64,000 bases of DNA from Phycisphaerae bacterium (GTDB lineage: Bacteria > Planctomycetota > Phycisphaerae > Sedimentisphaerales > Anaerobacaceae): assembly GCA_028714855.1 (NCBI GenBank), contig JAQTLP010000007.1:1-64000 (forward strand). The letters run 5' to 3'. Numbering within the stretch: position 1 is the stretch's first letter; every line of letters starts with the position of its first letter. Of the stretch, positions 25,534 to 34,231 are shown in pieces. Both the position numbers and the translations under genes were made by a program. The notes under the pieces are model-generated. The model was not told where the DNA came from and did not search any database. It saw only the letters and a list, made by a program, of their open reading frames with translations.

Positions 25534-26766
25534 CTAACGTACCAAAAGGAAAATGATAGCTAAAAGCAATATCGCCGCTACTGCTCCGAGGACCAATGTC
25601 GCAATTTTGTAATGGGCTATGGCGAGGACATCTTCTTTGAAATGTTTATCTTCCGCTTTGAGGGCCGCTCCTTTTTCGAGCTGACCGAGCACGGAGACAT
25701 CGAACCTTTTGTGAGCCCTAATAGGAGGCAGGCCGTCGCGAACGGCCTCTAAATCTGTCAGCAGCTCCTCAACGTTGTTGTATCGGTCTTCTTTGCGCTT
25801 GGCCATCATAACCTCGATTACTTCGGATGTCCCTGCGGAAAGCTTTGTGTTTATATGGTCGGGCGGAATCAGCTCATCCCGGAGGTGCTTTCTCATTACC
25901 TCCGCGGGATCATCAGCCATAAACGGGACACGACCTGTTACCATATGATAAAAAGTCGCTCCGAGGCCGTAAATATCCGCCCTGCCGTCGATGTCGATTT
26001 TGCCACGGATTTGTTCTGGAGCGATGTAATACGGCGTGCCATACGCTTTGCCTGCCTCGGTTTGAGCGGCTTCGATGTCTGTCGTCTCGCGTGCCAGACC
26101 CATATCGGCGAGCTTGACTACGCCTGCGGGGTTTATCATTATGTTCTTCGGCTTGACGTCGCGGTGAATCAAGCCGCACGAATGGGCGTGCTGAAGCGCA
26201 TGAGCAACCTGAATGACTATATCCAGCGCCTGGTCCTCTTTAAAGACTTTGCCAGCGGCCAAATCATCGTGCAGAGTTTTGCCTTCGACGTACTCCATTA
26301 CGAAGTAGTAGTACCCCCCTGCCTCACCGACGTCAACGGCCTGGACGATATTGTTATGATTGAGCTTTCCGGCGGCCCGACCTTCTTTGAAGAAGCGTTC
26401 GACATATTCGGGGTTTCCACTAAAGCGCTTTGGCAGGACTTTTATCGCGACGGTGCGGTTGAGGCTCAATTGCAGGGCCTTATAGACGACCGCCATTGCA
26501 CCGGCGCCGAGTTTGCCGAGTATTTTATAGCCTGGAATCTGGTGCGCGACTACCTTGGTTTCCTTGATGCTTTTGCCTAACCTTTCGGCCTGGTTCGGCG
26601 TGATATAGCCAAGGTTCACCATAAGGTCTTTGAGGACTACGGGATTGATTTTACTGCGGGATTGCAGCTCCTCGAGCGAACGGCGCAGCTCCGCGTCTGT
26701 GCACAGGCCCTGCTCGACCGCCATTTTGCCAAACATTGTATCGTAACTTGTTTCGTTTGTTGTCAT
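25534..26766 (-). CDS. membrane-anchored Ser/Thr protein kinase
   Basis: This 410-residue eukaryotic-type kinase has a complete active site: glycine loop GKLGAGAMAVVYKA (84-97), K109 in VAIKVL, catalytic loop HRDVKPKN (201-208, D203), DMG at 221-223 in place of DFG, and APE as YIAPEQIRG. Residues 11-65 (FGKMAVEQGLCTDAELRRSL and a second NLGYITPNQAERL half) resemble the MshEN/GspE N-terminal domain, which in known proteins can bind c-di-GMP. One C-terminal helix (about 387-409) anchors it, with no PASTA or other extracellular domain. It heads a three-gene minus-strand set. A promoter with TTGACA/TAATTA lies upstream. Confidence 0.9.
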   Translation of the reverse strand: MTTNETSYDTMFGKMAVEQGLCTDAELRRSLEELQSRSKINPVVLKDLMVNLGYITPNQAERLGKSIKETKVVAHQIPGYKILGKLGAGAMAVVYKALQLSLNRTVAIKVLPKRFSGNPEYVERFFKEGRAAGKLNHNNIVQAVDVGEAGGYYYFVMEYVEGKTLHDDLAAGKVFKEDQALDIVIQVAHALQHAHSCGLIHRDVKPKNIMINPAGVVKLADMGLARETTDIEAAQTEAGKAYGTPYYIAPEQIRGKIDIDGRADIYGLGATFYHMVTGRVPFMADDPAEVMRKHLRDELIPPDHINTKLSAGTSEVIEVMMAKRKEDRYNNVEELLTDLEAVRDGLPPIRAHKRFDVSVLGQLEKGAALKAEDKHFKEDVLAIAHYKIATLVLGAVAAILLLAIIFLLVR

Positions 26767-26808
26767 TAACCGTCCTGGTCTTTACAACAAATATATGCTT
26801 AAAACCGT

Positions 26809-26838
26809 TAATTATGTTTTATATGGGACTTTTGTCAA
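26809..26838 (-). promoter_or_regulatory. predicted promoter of the Ser/Thr kinase operon
   Basis: On the minus strand, TTGACA (complement of 26833-26838) and TAATTA (complement of 26809-26814) have an 18-base spacer. The leader is about 35 bases. The 252-base divergent gap also carries the etfB promoter. Confidence 0.5.
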
Positions 26839-26936
26839 AGAAAATAACAATAAAAAATATAAAACCTCATTTAAAATCGACCTTTTAAGCCTGTGAGATT
26901 AGCGGTTTTTCCGGCGTGGTATTTACAGGTTTAGGG

Positions 26937-26964
26937 TTGACTTGGCGTTAAATACGGCTAAACT
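26937..26964 (+). promoter_or_regulatory. predicted promoter of the etfBA operon
   Basis: TTGACT (26937-26942) and TAAACT (26959-26964) have a 16-base spacer. A GAGGAG sequence sits 9 bases before the GTG start at 27019. Confidence 0.45.
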
Positions 26965-27018
26965 GTTGTCTTTCTAAAATTGGTGTGAGCAAAACAGTAA
27001 CCTTCGAGGAGCCAATAA

Positions 27019-27930
27019 GTGGCGTATAATTGCGTAGTTCTTATAAAACAAGTTCCTGATACCAAAAGGATTATAGGTAAGGCGATGAACGATAACGGGA
27101 CGGTCAATCGTTCTTCGCTGTCGGCGATTTTCAATCCAGAAGATCTTAACGCGCTCGAGTTCGCGCTGCAGATTAAGGACAAATTCGGCGGCAAAGTAAC
27201 GGTCATCACGATGGGCCTGCCGGCGGCTGGCGCGATTCTTCGAGATTCGCTTTACCGCGGAGCTGATGAGACGATTTTGGTGACTGACCCGAAATGCGCC
27301 GCGAGCGATACATTGGCGACCAGTTATATTCTTAGTTGTGCGGTCAAAAAGATTGACTATGACATAGTTCTTTGCGGCAGGCAGGCGATTGACGGCGATA
27401 CGGCGCAGGTCGGTCCGCAGCTTGCGGAAAAGCTTGGCGTTCCGCAGATTACTTATGTCGAAGAGCTTGTCGAGCTTAAGGACAAAACCATAACGGCCCG
27501 CCGGAGTATCGGGGCAGGCTGGCAGCAGGTCAGGGTGAAATTGCCGGTGCTTTTGACTGTTACCGCAGAGGCAAATGAGTCGAGAGTGGCCGCAGCGAAA
27601 AAAATGATGAAGTATAAAAATGCACGAACGCCTATCGAGGTCGAGCAGAAAATCAAGGCTGAGAACGCAGAAGCGGCCGAGGCGGATATTAAGAAACTTG
27701 CTGAATACAAATGCAAGGAATTAGAGGAAAAGGGCCTGCTGATTAAGCAATGGAACCTGGATTTTGTAGGGGCCGATTTGAAGTGGTGCGGGCGAAACGG
27801 CTCGCCGACGAAAGTGCACCGGATTCAAAGCGTGGTTTTGGCGACGAAAGAGACGAAAAATATCGAGCCGAGTGACAAAGGCATTTCGGATATGGTACAC
27901 GAATTGATTGAGGACAAGATAATAGCGTAA
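27019..27930 (+). CDS. etfB: electron transfer flavoprotein subunit beta
   Basis: This 303-residue protein opens with the ETF-beta core (CVVLIKQVPDTKRIIG) and has the conserved DEALFVTD-equivalent region RGADETILVTDPKC and the AMP/FAD-site sequence GRQAIDGDTAQVGPQLAE. ETF takes electrons from acyl-CoA dehydrogenases and passes them to the membrane. It is about 40 residues longer than the classical beta subunit, with a charged insertion at about 200-235. GTG start. It forms an operon with etfA (4 bases later) and the acyl-CoA dehydrogenase. Confidence 0.93.
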   Translation: MAYNCVVLIKQVPDTKRIIGKAMNDNGTVNRSSLSAIFNPEDLNALEFALQIKDKFGGKVTVITMGLPAAGAILRDSLYRGADETILVTDPKCAASDTLATSYILSCAVKKIDYDIVLCGRQAIDGDTAQVGPQLAEKLGVPQITYVEELVELKDKTITARRSIGAGWQQVRVKLPVLLTVTAEANESRVAAAKKMMKYKNARTPIEVEQKIKAENAEAAEADIKKLAEYKCKELEEKGLLIKQWNLDFVGADLKWCGRNGSPTKVHRIQSVVLATKETKNIEPSDKGISDMVHELIEDKIIA

Positions 27931-27934
27931 CATT

Positions 27935-28969
27935 ATGATAGACGTAAATAGAAAAGGCGAGGTTTGGGTATTTGCTGAGCAGCATGGCGGGCACCTGGAA
28001 GATACGCCGATCGAACTGATGAGTAAGGCCCGGCGGCTGGCTGATACATTAGGCGTAAAATTGGCTGCGGCTGTTTTAGGCGATGGAGTCAAAGACATAG
28101 CTGCAAAACTAATACATTACGGAGCCGACAAGGTTTATCTGGCGGAGCATCCCCTGCTCGATGTGTACCAGACGAACAGCTACGCGAAAGTAATATTCGA
28201 TTTGATACACAAGCATAAGCCGCAGATTGTGCTTTACGGCGCTACCCCTGCGGGACGTGATTTGGCGCCGCGGGTCGCAAGCGCAGCGAAAGCGGGACTT
28301 ACGGCGGACTGCACAGATTTGCAAATCGGCGACCACGAAGCCGCGAACGGCGATAGCCATAAAAATTTGTTGTTTCAAATCAGGCCTGCCTTCGGCGGGA
28401 ACATAATCGCGACAATCATAAATTACGACCGCTGGCCGCAAATGGCTACCGTCCGCGAGGGCGTGATGCAGATGCCTGAGCCGGACGTCAATCGCAAGGG
28501 TGAGATTATTGCGGAGAAGGTGCAAGTCTCACAGGAGGATTTGCCGCTTGAGATTCTCGAAGAGCACAAACGGCCGAAGAAGGTCAACCTCAAGGCGGCG
28601 AGGATAATCGTTACCGGTGGAGCGGGCGTAGGCAGCAAGGACAATTTCAAACTCATCTGGGATTTAGCAAATTGCTTAGGTGCGGCGCCGGCGGCCACCA
28701 GAGCGGCGGTCGATTTGGGTTTTATTGACAGCGACCATCAAGTAGGACAGACCGGCACGACCGTTCGGCCGAGTTTGTATGTCGCGGTAGGGGTCAGCGG
28801 CGCGATTCAGCATCAGGCGGGAATGTCCGGCAGCCAGAAAATTATCGCAATTAATAACGACCCTGCTGCTCCTATTTTCCAGATCGCGCATTTCAAAGTC
28901 GTAGGTGACCTGAATGTTATTGTGCCGAAAATTATAAAGGCGCTTAAAGAAAAGAGCATTAAAGAATAG
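27935..28969 (+). CDS. etfA: electron transfer flavoprotein subunit alpha
   Basis: This 344-residue protein has the N-terminal ETF domain (about 1-200) and the C-terminal FAD-binding domain. The FAD signature is present as VGQTGTTVRPSLYVAVGVSG, followed by IQHQAGMSGSQKIIAIN (about residues 266-305). It binds the FAD at the interface with EtfB. The second EtfA/EtfB type cannot be separated into bifurcating or non-bifurcating by eye. The gene lies 4 bases after etfB and 13 before the dehydrogenase. Confidence 0.95.
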   Translation: MIDVNRKGEVWVFAEQHGGHLEDTPIELMSKARRLADTLGVKLAAAVLGDGVKDIAAKLIHYGADKVYLAEHPLLDVYQTNSYAKVIFDLIHKHKPQIVLYGATPAGRDLAPRVASAAKAGLTADCTDLQIGDHEAANGDSHKNLLFQIRPAFGGNIIATIINYDRWPQMATVREGVMQMPEPDVNRKGEIIAEKVQVSQEDLPLEILEEHKRPKKVNLKAARIIVTGGAGVGSKDNFKLIWDLANCLGAAPAATRAAVDLGFIDSDHQVGQTGTTVRPSLYVAVGVSGAIQHQAGMSGSQKIIAINNDPAAPIFQIAHFKVVGDLNVIVPKIIKALKEKSIKE

Positions 28970-28982
28970 AAGATGGTAAAGA

Positions 28983-30794
28983 ATGGCTAATTTTTACAGA
29001 GACAACGACGACATACAATTTTTGTTCAGGCATATTGACCTGAACAAACTGGCGGAGCTTGCCGAAGAGGGATTCAAGTTCGCAAACGAATTTGACTATG
29101 CTCCGACTGATGCCAGCGAGGCAATAAAAAATTACGATATGGTCCTCGATTCGGTGGGACAATTAAGCGGCGATTTCATTGCTCCGCGAGCCGAAGGCGT
29201 TGACCGCGAGGGCAATACCCTTAACGAAGACGGCACGGTTACGTACGCAAAAGGGATAAGTGAGTCTCTCGAAAAACTTGCGAAGGCCGATGTGATGGGT
29301 TTTACGCTGCCATACAGGTTCGGCGGCCTGAACTTCCCGAACCTTGTTTATTCTATGGCCATCGAGATTGTCTCCCGCGCTGATGCGGCGCTGATGAACA
29401 TCTTCGGTCTGCAGGGAATAGCCGAGACAATAAACGCTTTTGCCTCGGAAGAAATTAAGCAGCGGTATTTGCCTGACTTTTCCGCAGGCAAGGTCACAGG
29501 TGCTATGGTATTGACTGAGCCTGACGCTGGTTCGGATTTGCAGGCGGTCAAAGTTTCGGGACACGATACAGAGACAGAAAAACCGGCCACGGTCTATCAG
29601 GACGCGCAGGGTAATTGGTTCGTGCGCGGGGTAAAAAGATTCATAACAAACGGCTGCGGCGAGATTCTGCTTGTATTGGCCCGCAGCGAGCCGGAGATTT
29701 CCGATGGCAGAGGCCTGAGCTTGTATCTCGTCGAGCGAGGTCCGTGGGTAAAAGTTCGCCGGTTGGAAGATAAGCTGGGGATTCACGGCAGCCCGACGTG
29801 CGAATTATTTTTCAAAGACGCTCCTGCCAAGCTAATCGGCGAACGCCAGCGAGGCCTTATAACGTATGTTATGAGCTTAATGAACGGCGCCCGCATCGGT
29901 ATTGCAGCTCAATCGCTCGGTATCGCGGAAGCTGCCTTTAGGGTCGCTCGCGATTACGCCTCTACGCGAAAGCAGTTCGGCGTAGTTATTGAAAAGCTGC
30001 CGGCCGTCCGCGACATGCTCATCGATATGAAAATAGCTGTCGAAGCGGGTCGCGCCTTGCTGTATGAAACATCCTGCGTCGTTGACCAGAGTATCATCTG
30101 TGAAAAGCGAAAAGAATTGAACCCCCCTACCGACAAAGAGCAGTTAAAGCAGCTGCGTGAGCAATCCCGCAGGCTCGACCGCCTTGCCTCAATGCTTACC
30201 CCGATGAGCAAGTACTACTGCTCCGAGATGAGCAACGAGGTTGCTTACGATTCGATTCAGGTCCTCGGCGGCAGCGGTTATATGCGTGACTATGCCTGTG
30301 AACGGCACGCCCGCGACGCCAGGATTACGACGATATACGAAGGGACGAGCCAACTGCAGGTTGTAGCTGCGGTTCGCGGGGTCTGCAGCGGGACAGCCGA
30401 GAAATTTTTTGTCGAGCTTGCCGGGAAAGAGTATGACCCTCAATTGAAAGACCTGCTCGAGAAACTATCCGCAGGGACGGAGCAATTAAAGGACGCCATC
30501 GCTTTTGTTAAAGCAAACGGCAACGAATATATGGACCTCTGCGGCAGAGCCCTTGTCGATATCGCGATAGATTTGATTAACGGCTATTTATTCTGCAGTC
30601 AGGCCTCTACTTGTGTTGATATGCAGCTTGCAGGCGACTCATCATCTATGAAGGTGCGCAAGGCGGAGATTGCCAGAAGATATATCACCAAAAATGCGCC
30701 GAAGATTGCGGCTTTGGCGGAATTGATTAAGATGGGGGACAAATCCACGTTTACAAAATACGAAGCGATGATAGGACCTGTACCAACCGAATGA
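28983..30794 (+). CDS. acyl-CoA dehydrogenase family protein (long form)
   Basis: This 603-residue flavoprotein is longer than the usual 380, because of an N-terminal addition and a C-terminal helical domain (about 470-603). The FAD/substrate region is GAMVLTEPDAGSDLQAVKVS. The family signature YASTRKQFGVVIEKLPAVRD and the terminal QVLGGSGYMRDYACER are clear. The catalytic base is probably E453 in IYEGTSQLQ. It oxidises an acyl-CoA thioester to the enoyl form and hands electrons to the ETF encoded just upstream. The acyl chain cannot be told. Thirteen bases separate it from etfA, so all three form one unit. Confidence 0.9.
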   Translation: MANFYRDNDDIQFLFRHIDLNKLAELAEEGFKFANEFDYAPTDASEAIKNYDMVLDSVGQLSGDFIAPRAEGVDREGNTLNEDGTVTYAKGISESLEKLAKADVMGFTLPYRFGGLNFPNLVYSMAIEIVSRADAALMNIFGLQGIAETINAFASEEIKQRYLPDFSAGKVTGAMVLTEPDAGSDLQAVKVSGHDTETEKPATVYQDAQGNWFVRGVKRFITNGCGEILLVLARSEPEISDGRGLSLYLVERGPWVKVRRLEDKLGIHGSPTCELFFKDAPAKLIGERQRGLITYVMSLMNGARIGIAAQSLGIAEAAFRVARDYASTRKQFGVVIEKLPAVRDMLIDMKIAVEAGRALLYETSCVVDQSIICEKRKELNPPTDKEQLKQLREQSRRLDRLASMLTPMSKYYCSEMSNEVAYDSIQVLGGSGYMRDYACERHARDARITTIYEGTSQLQVVAAVRGVCSGTAEKFFVELAGKEYDPQLKDLLEKLSAGTEQLKDAIAFVKANGNEYMDLCGRALVDIAIDLINGYLFCSQASTCVDMQLAGDSSSMKVRKAEIARRYITKNAPKIAALAELIKMGDKSTFTKYEAMIGPVPTE

Positions 30795-30804
30795 GGAGGG
30801 GACA

Positions 30805-31485
30805 ATGCTTCGGGCTGTTATATTCGATTTCGACGGGGTGATAACGGATTCTGAGGTTTTGCATCTTCGGGCCTTTAATAAGGTGCTGGCCCAATACGGC
30901 GTTGAGATTTCAACGAAGGATTATTATAAGGAATATCTCGGTCTGAGCGATATCGATTGTTTTAAGGCGCTTATTAATAAAAAGATACTGCAAAAGCCGG
31001 CAGCGGAAATCGAACATCTTGCAAAAGAAAAAAAACAGGCGTTCGAAAAGCTTGCAAAAACCGAAGGCAGGATAATCGAAGGCGTGCGGGATTTCCTGCA
31101 GATGCTCAGCCAAAACAATATACCGATGGCTATATGCTCCGGGGCGCTATCGGTTGAGATTGAATTGATATTAGAGGATGCCCGGCTGCGGCCTTTTTTC
31201 GAAGTGATAGTTTCCGCAGAAATGGTAAGAAAAGGTAAACCAAGTCCCGATGGTTTCCTGCTGACTTTGAAGAAACTTAACAGCAGCCGGCGGAACGCGA
31301 TTTTGCCGAATCAATGCATCGTTATAGAAGATTCACACTGGGGACTTGAAGCAGCAAAAGCAGCGGGAATGCACAGCGTCGCAGTAACGAATTCATACGA
31401 AGCCGACCAACTGACGCTGGCTGAAAAGATTGTTACGAAACTCGGCGAGTTAAGTATGAGCGATTTGCAAACCCTTTGCGGCTGA
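30805..31485 (+). CDS. HAD-family hydrolase, beta-phosphoglucomutase-like
   Basis: This 226-residue HAD phosphatase has motif I DFDGVITDSE (D8, D10), a helical cap (about 15-85), motif II as ICSGA, motif III Lys in RKGKPSPDGF, and motif IV IEDSHWGLEAAKAAGM. The wording matches the beta-phosphoglucomutase/phosphoglycolate phosphatase subfamily. The substrate is not predictable. It starts 10 bases after the dehydrogenase with a GAGGAGGGG site, so it is in the same operon. Its stop codon is 4 bases from the end of the convergent LptC-like gene. Confidence 0.88.
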   Translation: MLRAVIFDFDGVITDSEVLHLRAFNKVLAQYGVEISTKDYYKEYLGLSDIDCFKALINKKILQKPAAEIEHLAKEKKQAFEKLAKTEGRIIEGVRDFLQMLSQNNIPMAICSGALSVEIELILEDARLRPFFEVIVSAEMVRKGKPSPDGFLLTLKKLNSSRRNAILPNQCIVIEDSHWGLEAAKAAGMHSVAVTNSYEADQLTLAEKIVTKLGELSMSDLQTLCG

Positions 31486-31489
31486 AGGG

Positions 31490-33658
31490 TTATCTTGCCA
31501 TCTGCAGCATACCGGGGCCGGTAATCTTGGTTTTGATTTTGTTGGTTTTTAAGTTGTATTCGATGCCGGGGGCAAGGGCTCCGTTGAGGAAACAAGGCTG
31601 AAGCTCATCACCCCAGGCGGTAATCATAGACTTGCCGCCGTCATAAAACATTTCGCTGCCAACAAATTGAACGGTCGTGCCTTTTTTCGGTTTTTTCTCC
31701 TCGTAGGTAATTCCACCTTTTGCATTAAGTGTCGAAAGCTCGGTTTGGCCGGCGGCTGTTTCGTAAAGCACAGCGTCTATGTGGTTGGCCGTGGCTGTAG
31801 TTTGCTGACCCTTTTGGCCTTTGATGACAGGGAAATAATCAATAAGAATCTGCTCGGCACCGGCGTCAGCAGTAATTATATTTGCCTCTTTTAAGTACTT
31901 TAAGGTATTGAAATTGCGCACAACCGCATAACAGGGTTTTTGCAAACTGAATCTGCCCGTCTCTTTTACAGGTTCGATTATTTTGGCGTTATCGACGGCT
32001 ATTATTCCCGACCCTGTCGCTAAAAACATCTGCTGTTCTACGTCATAGTCAAACTGGAGACACTTCAGCTTGGTAAAGCCGAGCAACTGTTCTCCCGCCC
32101 ACTTTGAGGTGTCGAGCTGAACTACCTCGCCTTTTGCTGTTATATGTTTTATGTCAACCCGTGATTGCCGTGATGCCTCGCGGGATTTGGATAAATCTAC
32201 CGTAAGCTTTGGAGAGGAAAGCGAGTACTTCTGCCGGAGGTCTGCTATCCCTTTGGTTTTGGCTTTGCCTGCGCCGGGCCGGAGCGGCCGGAGCATTGTG
32301 CACAGGACATTACCTTCGAAGATGACCTGATTTGACACCGGCAGGAACGCGGCTTTCTCCTGAGCCGTTATTTTTACCGGGACGGCGGGTTGTTTGCTCC
32401 CGCCCTTTTCAGAGGGCCGGGGACTGTCTTTATCGCCCATTACATCATTGGCATAAAATGTAAGCTCTGACGGGCCGCTGGCGACGGTATCATCGGTAAT
32501 CACGCAATAGTCAATTTTCTGAGCGACAAATGTTGACCGGCCCTTCTGGTCATTAAAGCTTTTCAGACCGCTGCTCTCAGACGCTGTGTTTTCGACGTCC
32601 ATCGGTATAACGATAATACCATTGTCGCAGGTTACAACGATATCGGCAAACTGTTCAGGAGATTTATTCGGCTCGTTCAGCGGAGAAGTAACACTTTCTT
32701 CGGGGACTTCTGCGGCTATTGTGCCGCCGGGGGTTTTATTTTCAGAATTAACGTCCGAGCTTTTGGACCACTGGAGATTGTCGATAGAAACTTCGTCGGC
32801 GAGAACAATCTGCTCGGGGCAATCTATGACGACATTTTTTCTGAACACGCATTTGTAGTATGAGCTCTTCTTTTTTTCGATTTTTTCTCCGTCTGTTGCG
32901 GGTATTTCTTTTGTTTTTTGCTGCTCTGCCTGCGCCCCGCTGCCGACCCCGACCGGACTTTCAGGAGCTGCTGTTTCCGATGCAAACAAAGACGCTTTCG
33001 ACGATTGTCTAATACGCAGGGTCTCTAAGGTAATTATTTTTAGGTATTCGAGGCGGTCCAGCCCCTCATTATAAACAATTTCCAGCCCCTTTCCGCGCAT
33101 TTGAACATCCTCGGAAGTGAGCTTGATCGGCCCGGGGCTCAAAAACAGAGACTTTTCACTGATGAAAATAATATCGTCGAGATAAATAAAGCCTTCTTTG
33201 ATTTTGCTGCCTTTTCCGGGCAGAATATGGATAACTACATTTCCAGTAAGTGTCGCATCCTTTGGCGTAGCTTTGCCGACGGCATCTTCGACCTGGACCG
33301 TACCTTTGTCGGCTGTCATATAACATTTGAGATTGCTCTGAAAAACATTCATATACGGCTTTTCAATTTCCCATTCATTTCCTTGCGCGTGCAGAAGTTT
33401 TTCGAACCCGAATTCCCTGTCGATCTGTTTTTTTTCGTTTAAGTGCGTGTATTTGGCCTTTTGGATGGTACCAACACCGACGCTGCCGACTCTTCCTACT
33501 TTGCCGTCAAAGTCAACGGTATTACTGTCGGCGGAGGTGTCCCCGGAGTCAATTTCTATCGGCGGAGTCCTGCTAATCAGGTTATAGAACAGAAATATTA
33601 CAAATATCGTCCCTATCGAGATAAGCCACACACGTAATTTTCGCGACTGAAGATTCAT
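31490..33658 (-). CDS. large LptC/LptA-like lipopolysaccharide-transport protein (predicted)
   Basis: This 722-residue protein has one N-terminal membrane helix (about 10-29, WLISIGTIFVIFLFYNLI) and a long periplasmic part. Residues about 50-215 resemble LptC (DVQMRGKGLEIVYNE, beta-rich with LTGNVVIHI). After a Glu/Ser/Pro linker, about 300-560 has repeated OstA/LptA-like strands (ITAQEKAAFLPVSNQVIFEG, SSPKLTVDLS, DIKHITAKGEV), and about 570-720 has more of the same (YFVGSEMFYDGGKSMITAWGD wording). Canonical LptC is about 190 and LptA about 185 residues, so this looks like a fusion giving a long beta-jellyroll bridge. It follows kdsC by 11 bases, which supports an LPS role. It is the last gene of the long minus-strand string. 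Confidence 0.65.
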   Translation of the reverse strand: MNLQSRKLRVWLISIGTIFVIFLFYNLISRTPPIEIDSGDTSADSNTVDFDGKVGRVGSVGVGTIQKAKYTHLNEKKQIDREFGFEKLLHAQGNEWEIEKPYMNVFQSNLKCYMTADKGTVQVEDAVGKATPKDATLTGNVVIHILPGKGSKIKEGFIYLDDIIFISEKSLFLSPGPIKLTSEDVQMRGKGLEIVYNEGLDRLEYLKIITLETLRIRQSSKASLFASETAAPESPVGVGSGAQAEQQKTKEIPATDGEKIEKKKSSYYKCVFRKNVVIDCPEQIVLADEVSIDNLQWSKSSDVNSENKTPGGTIAAEVPEESVTSPLNEPNKSPEQFADIVVTCDNGIIVIPMDVENTASESSGLKSFNDQKGRSTFVAQKIDYCVITDDTVASGPSELTFYANDVMGDKDSPRPSEKGGSKQPAVPVKITAQEKAAFLPVSNQVIFEGNVLCTMLRPLRPGAGKAKTKGIADLRQKYSLSSPKLTVDLSKSREASRQSRVDIKHITAKGEVVQLDTSKWAGEQLLGFTKLKCLQFDYDVEQQMFLATGSGIIAVDNAKIIEPVKETGRFSLQKPCYAVVRNFNTLKYLKEANIITADAGAEQILIDYFPVIKGQKGQQTTATANHIDAVLYETAAGQTELSTLNAKGGITYEEKKPKKGTTVQFVGSEMFYDGGKSMITAWGDELQPCFLNGALAPGIEYNLKTNKIKTKITGPGMLQMAR

Positions 33659-33669
33659 AGCAAATCCAT

Positions 33670-34212
33670 TTACGCTTTTTCAGAATCCGGCAGATACTTT
33701 TTCATAAGCTCCTGCCATTTGCCGGTGGTTTTCAGGATGTATTCTATTACTTCACGCACGGCCCCATCGCCTCCATGACGTGTCGTTACGTAATCAGCCG
33801 CATCCTTGACTTCATCAACTGCATTGGCGACAGCTGCCCCAAACCCGACGTATTTTATTGCCGGCAAATCCAACAAATCGTCGCCAATATAAGCTGTATC
33901 CTTTGCCGAAACCCCCATATCCTTAAGCAGCTTCTTGAGGACGGGGAGTTTTTCGAAACAATCCTGGAGACAGTAATGGACTTCAAGTTGCTCAGCCCGG
34001 TACTTCGTCGCCTGCGAAAATCGGCCGCTTAAAAAGGCGACTTTCAGCCCTGCTTTTTGCCACATTCGAATCCCGTGACCATCCTGCAGATTGAAGGATT
34101 TACCTTCGGTGCCGTCGCCGTTGATTATTACGGTCCCATTCGTTAGCACACCATCAACATCCATAACCAGCAGTTTTATATCTGCAAGATTTGCTTTTTG
34201 CTTTTTTATCAT
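33670..34212 (-). CDS. kdsC: 3-deoxy-D-manno-octulosonate 8-phosphate phosphatase (KdsC-type HAD)
   Basis: This 180-residue C0-type HAD has motif I LLVMDVDGVLTNGTV (D18, D20), motif II as FLSGRFSQATKYRAEQLEV, and motif III/IV YIGDDLLDLPAIKYVG. The GRxS and short cap-less length match KdsC. It removes phosphate from Kdo-8-P in the Kdo pathway. A YrbI/other sugar-phosphatase function is a minor alternative. It lies 19 bases after the RNase E/G gene. Confidence 0.9.
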   Translation of the reverse strand: MIKKQKANLADIKLLVMDVDGVLTNGTVIINGDGTEGKSFNLQDGHGIRMWQKAGLKVAFLSGRFSQATKYRAEQLEVHYCLQDCFEKLPVLKKLLKDMGVSAKDTAYIGDDLLDLPAIKYVGFGAAVANAVDEVKDAADYVTTRHGGDGAVREVIEYILKTTGKWQELMKKYLPDSEKA

Positions 34213-34231
34213 TTGATTATATTGAGTTACC

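Noticed and set aside
25855-26580. 241-codon plus-strand frame opposite the Ser/Thr kinase
   Set aside because: The minus strand holds every kinase motif, so this is an antisense shadow.
29163-29786. 207-codon minus-strand frame inside the acyl-CoA dehydrogenase
   Set aside because: Antisense shadow of a conserved gene.
34050-34075. TTCGAATCCCG, resembling a tRNA T-arm
   Set aside because: It lies inside kdsC coding sequence and no acceptor stem or anticodon arm surrounds it.
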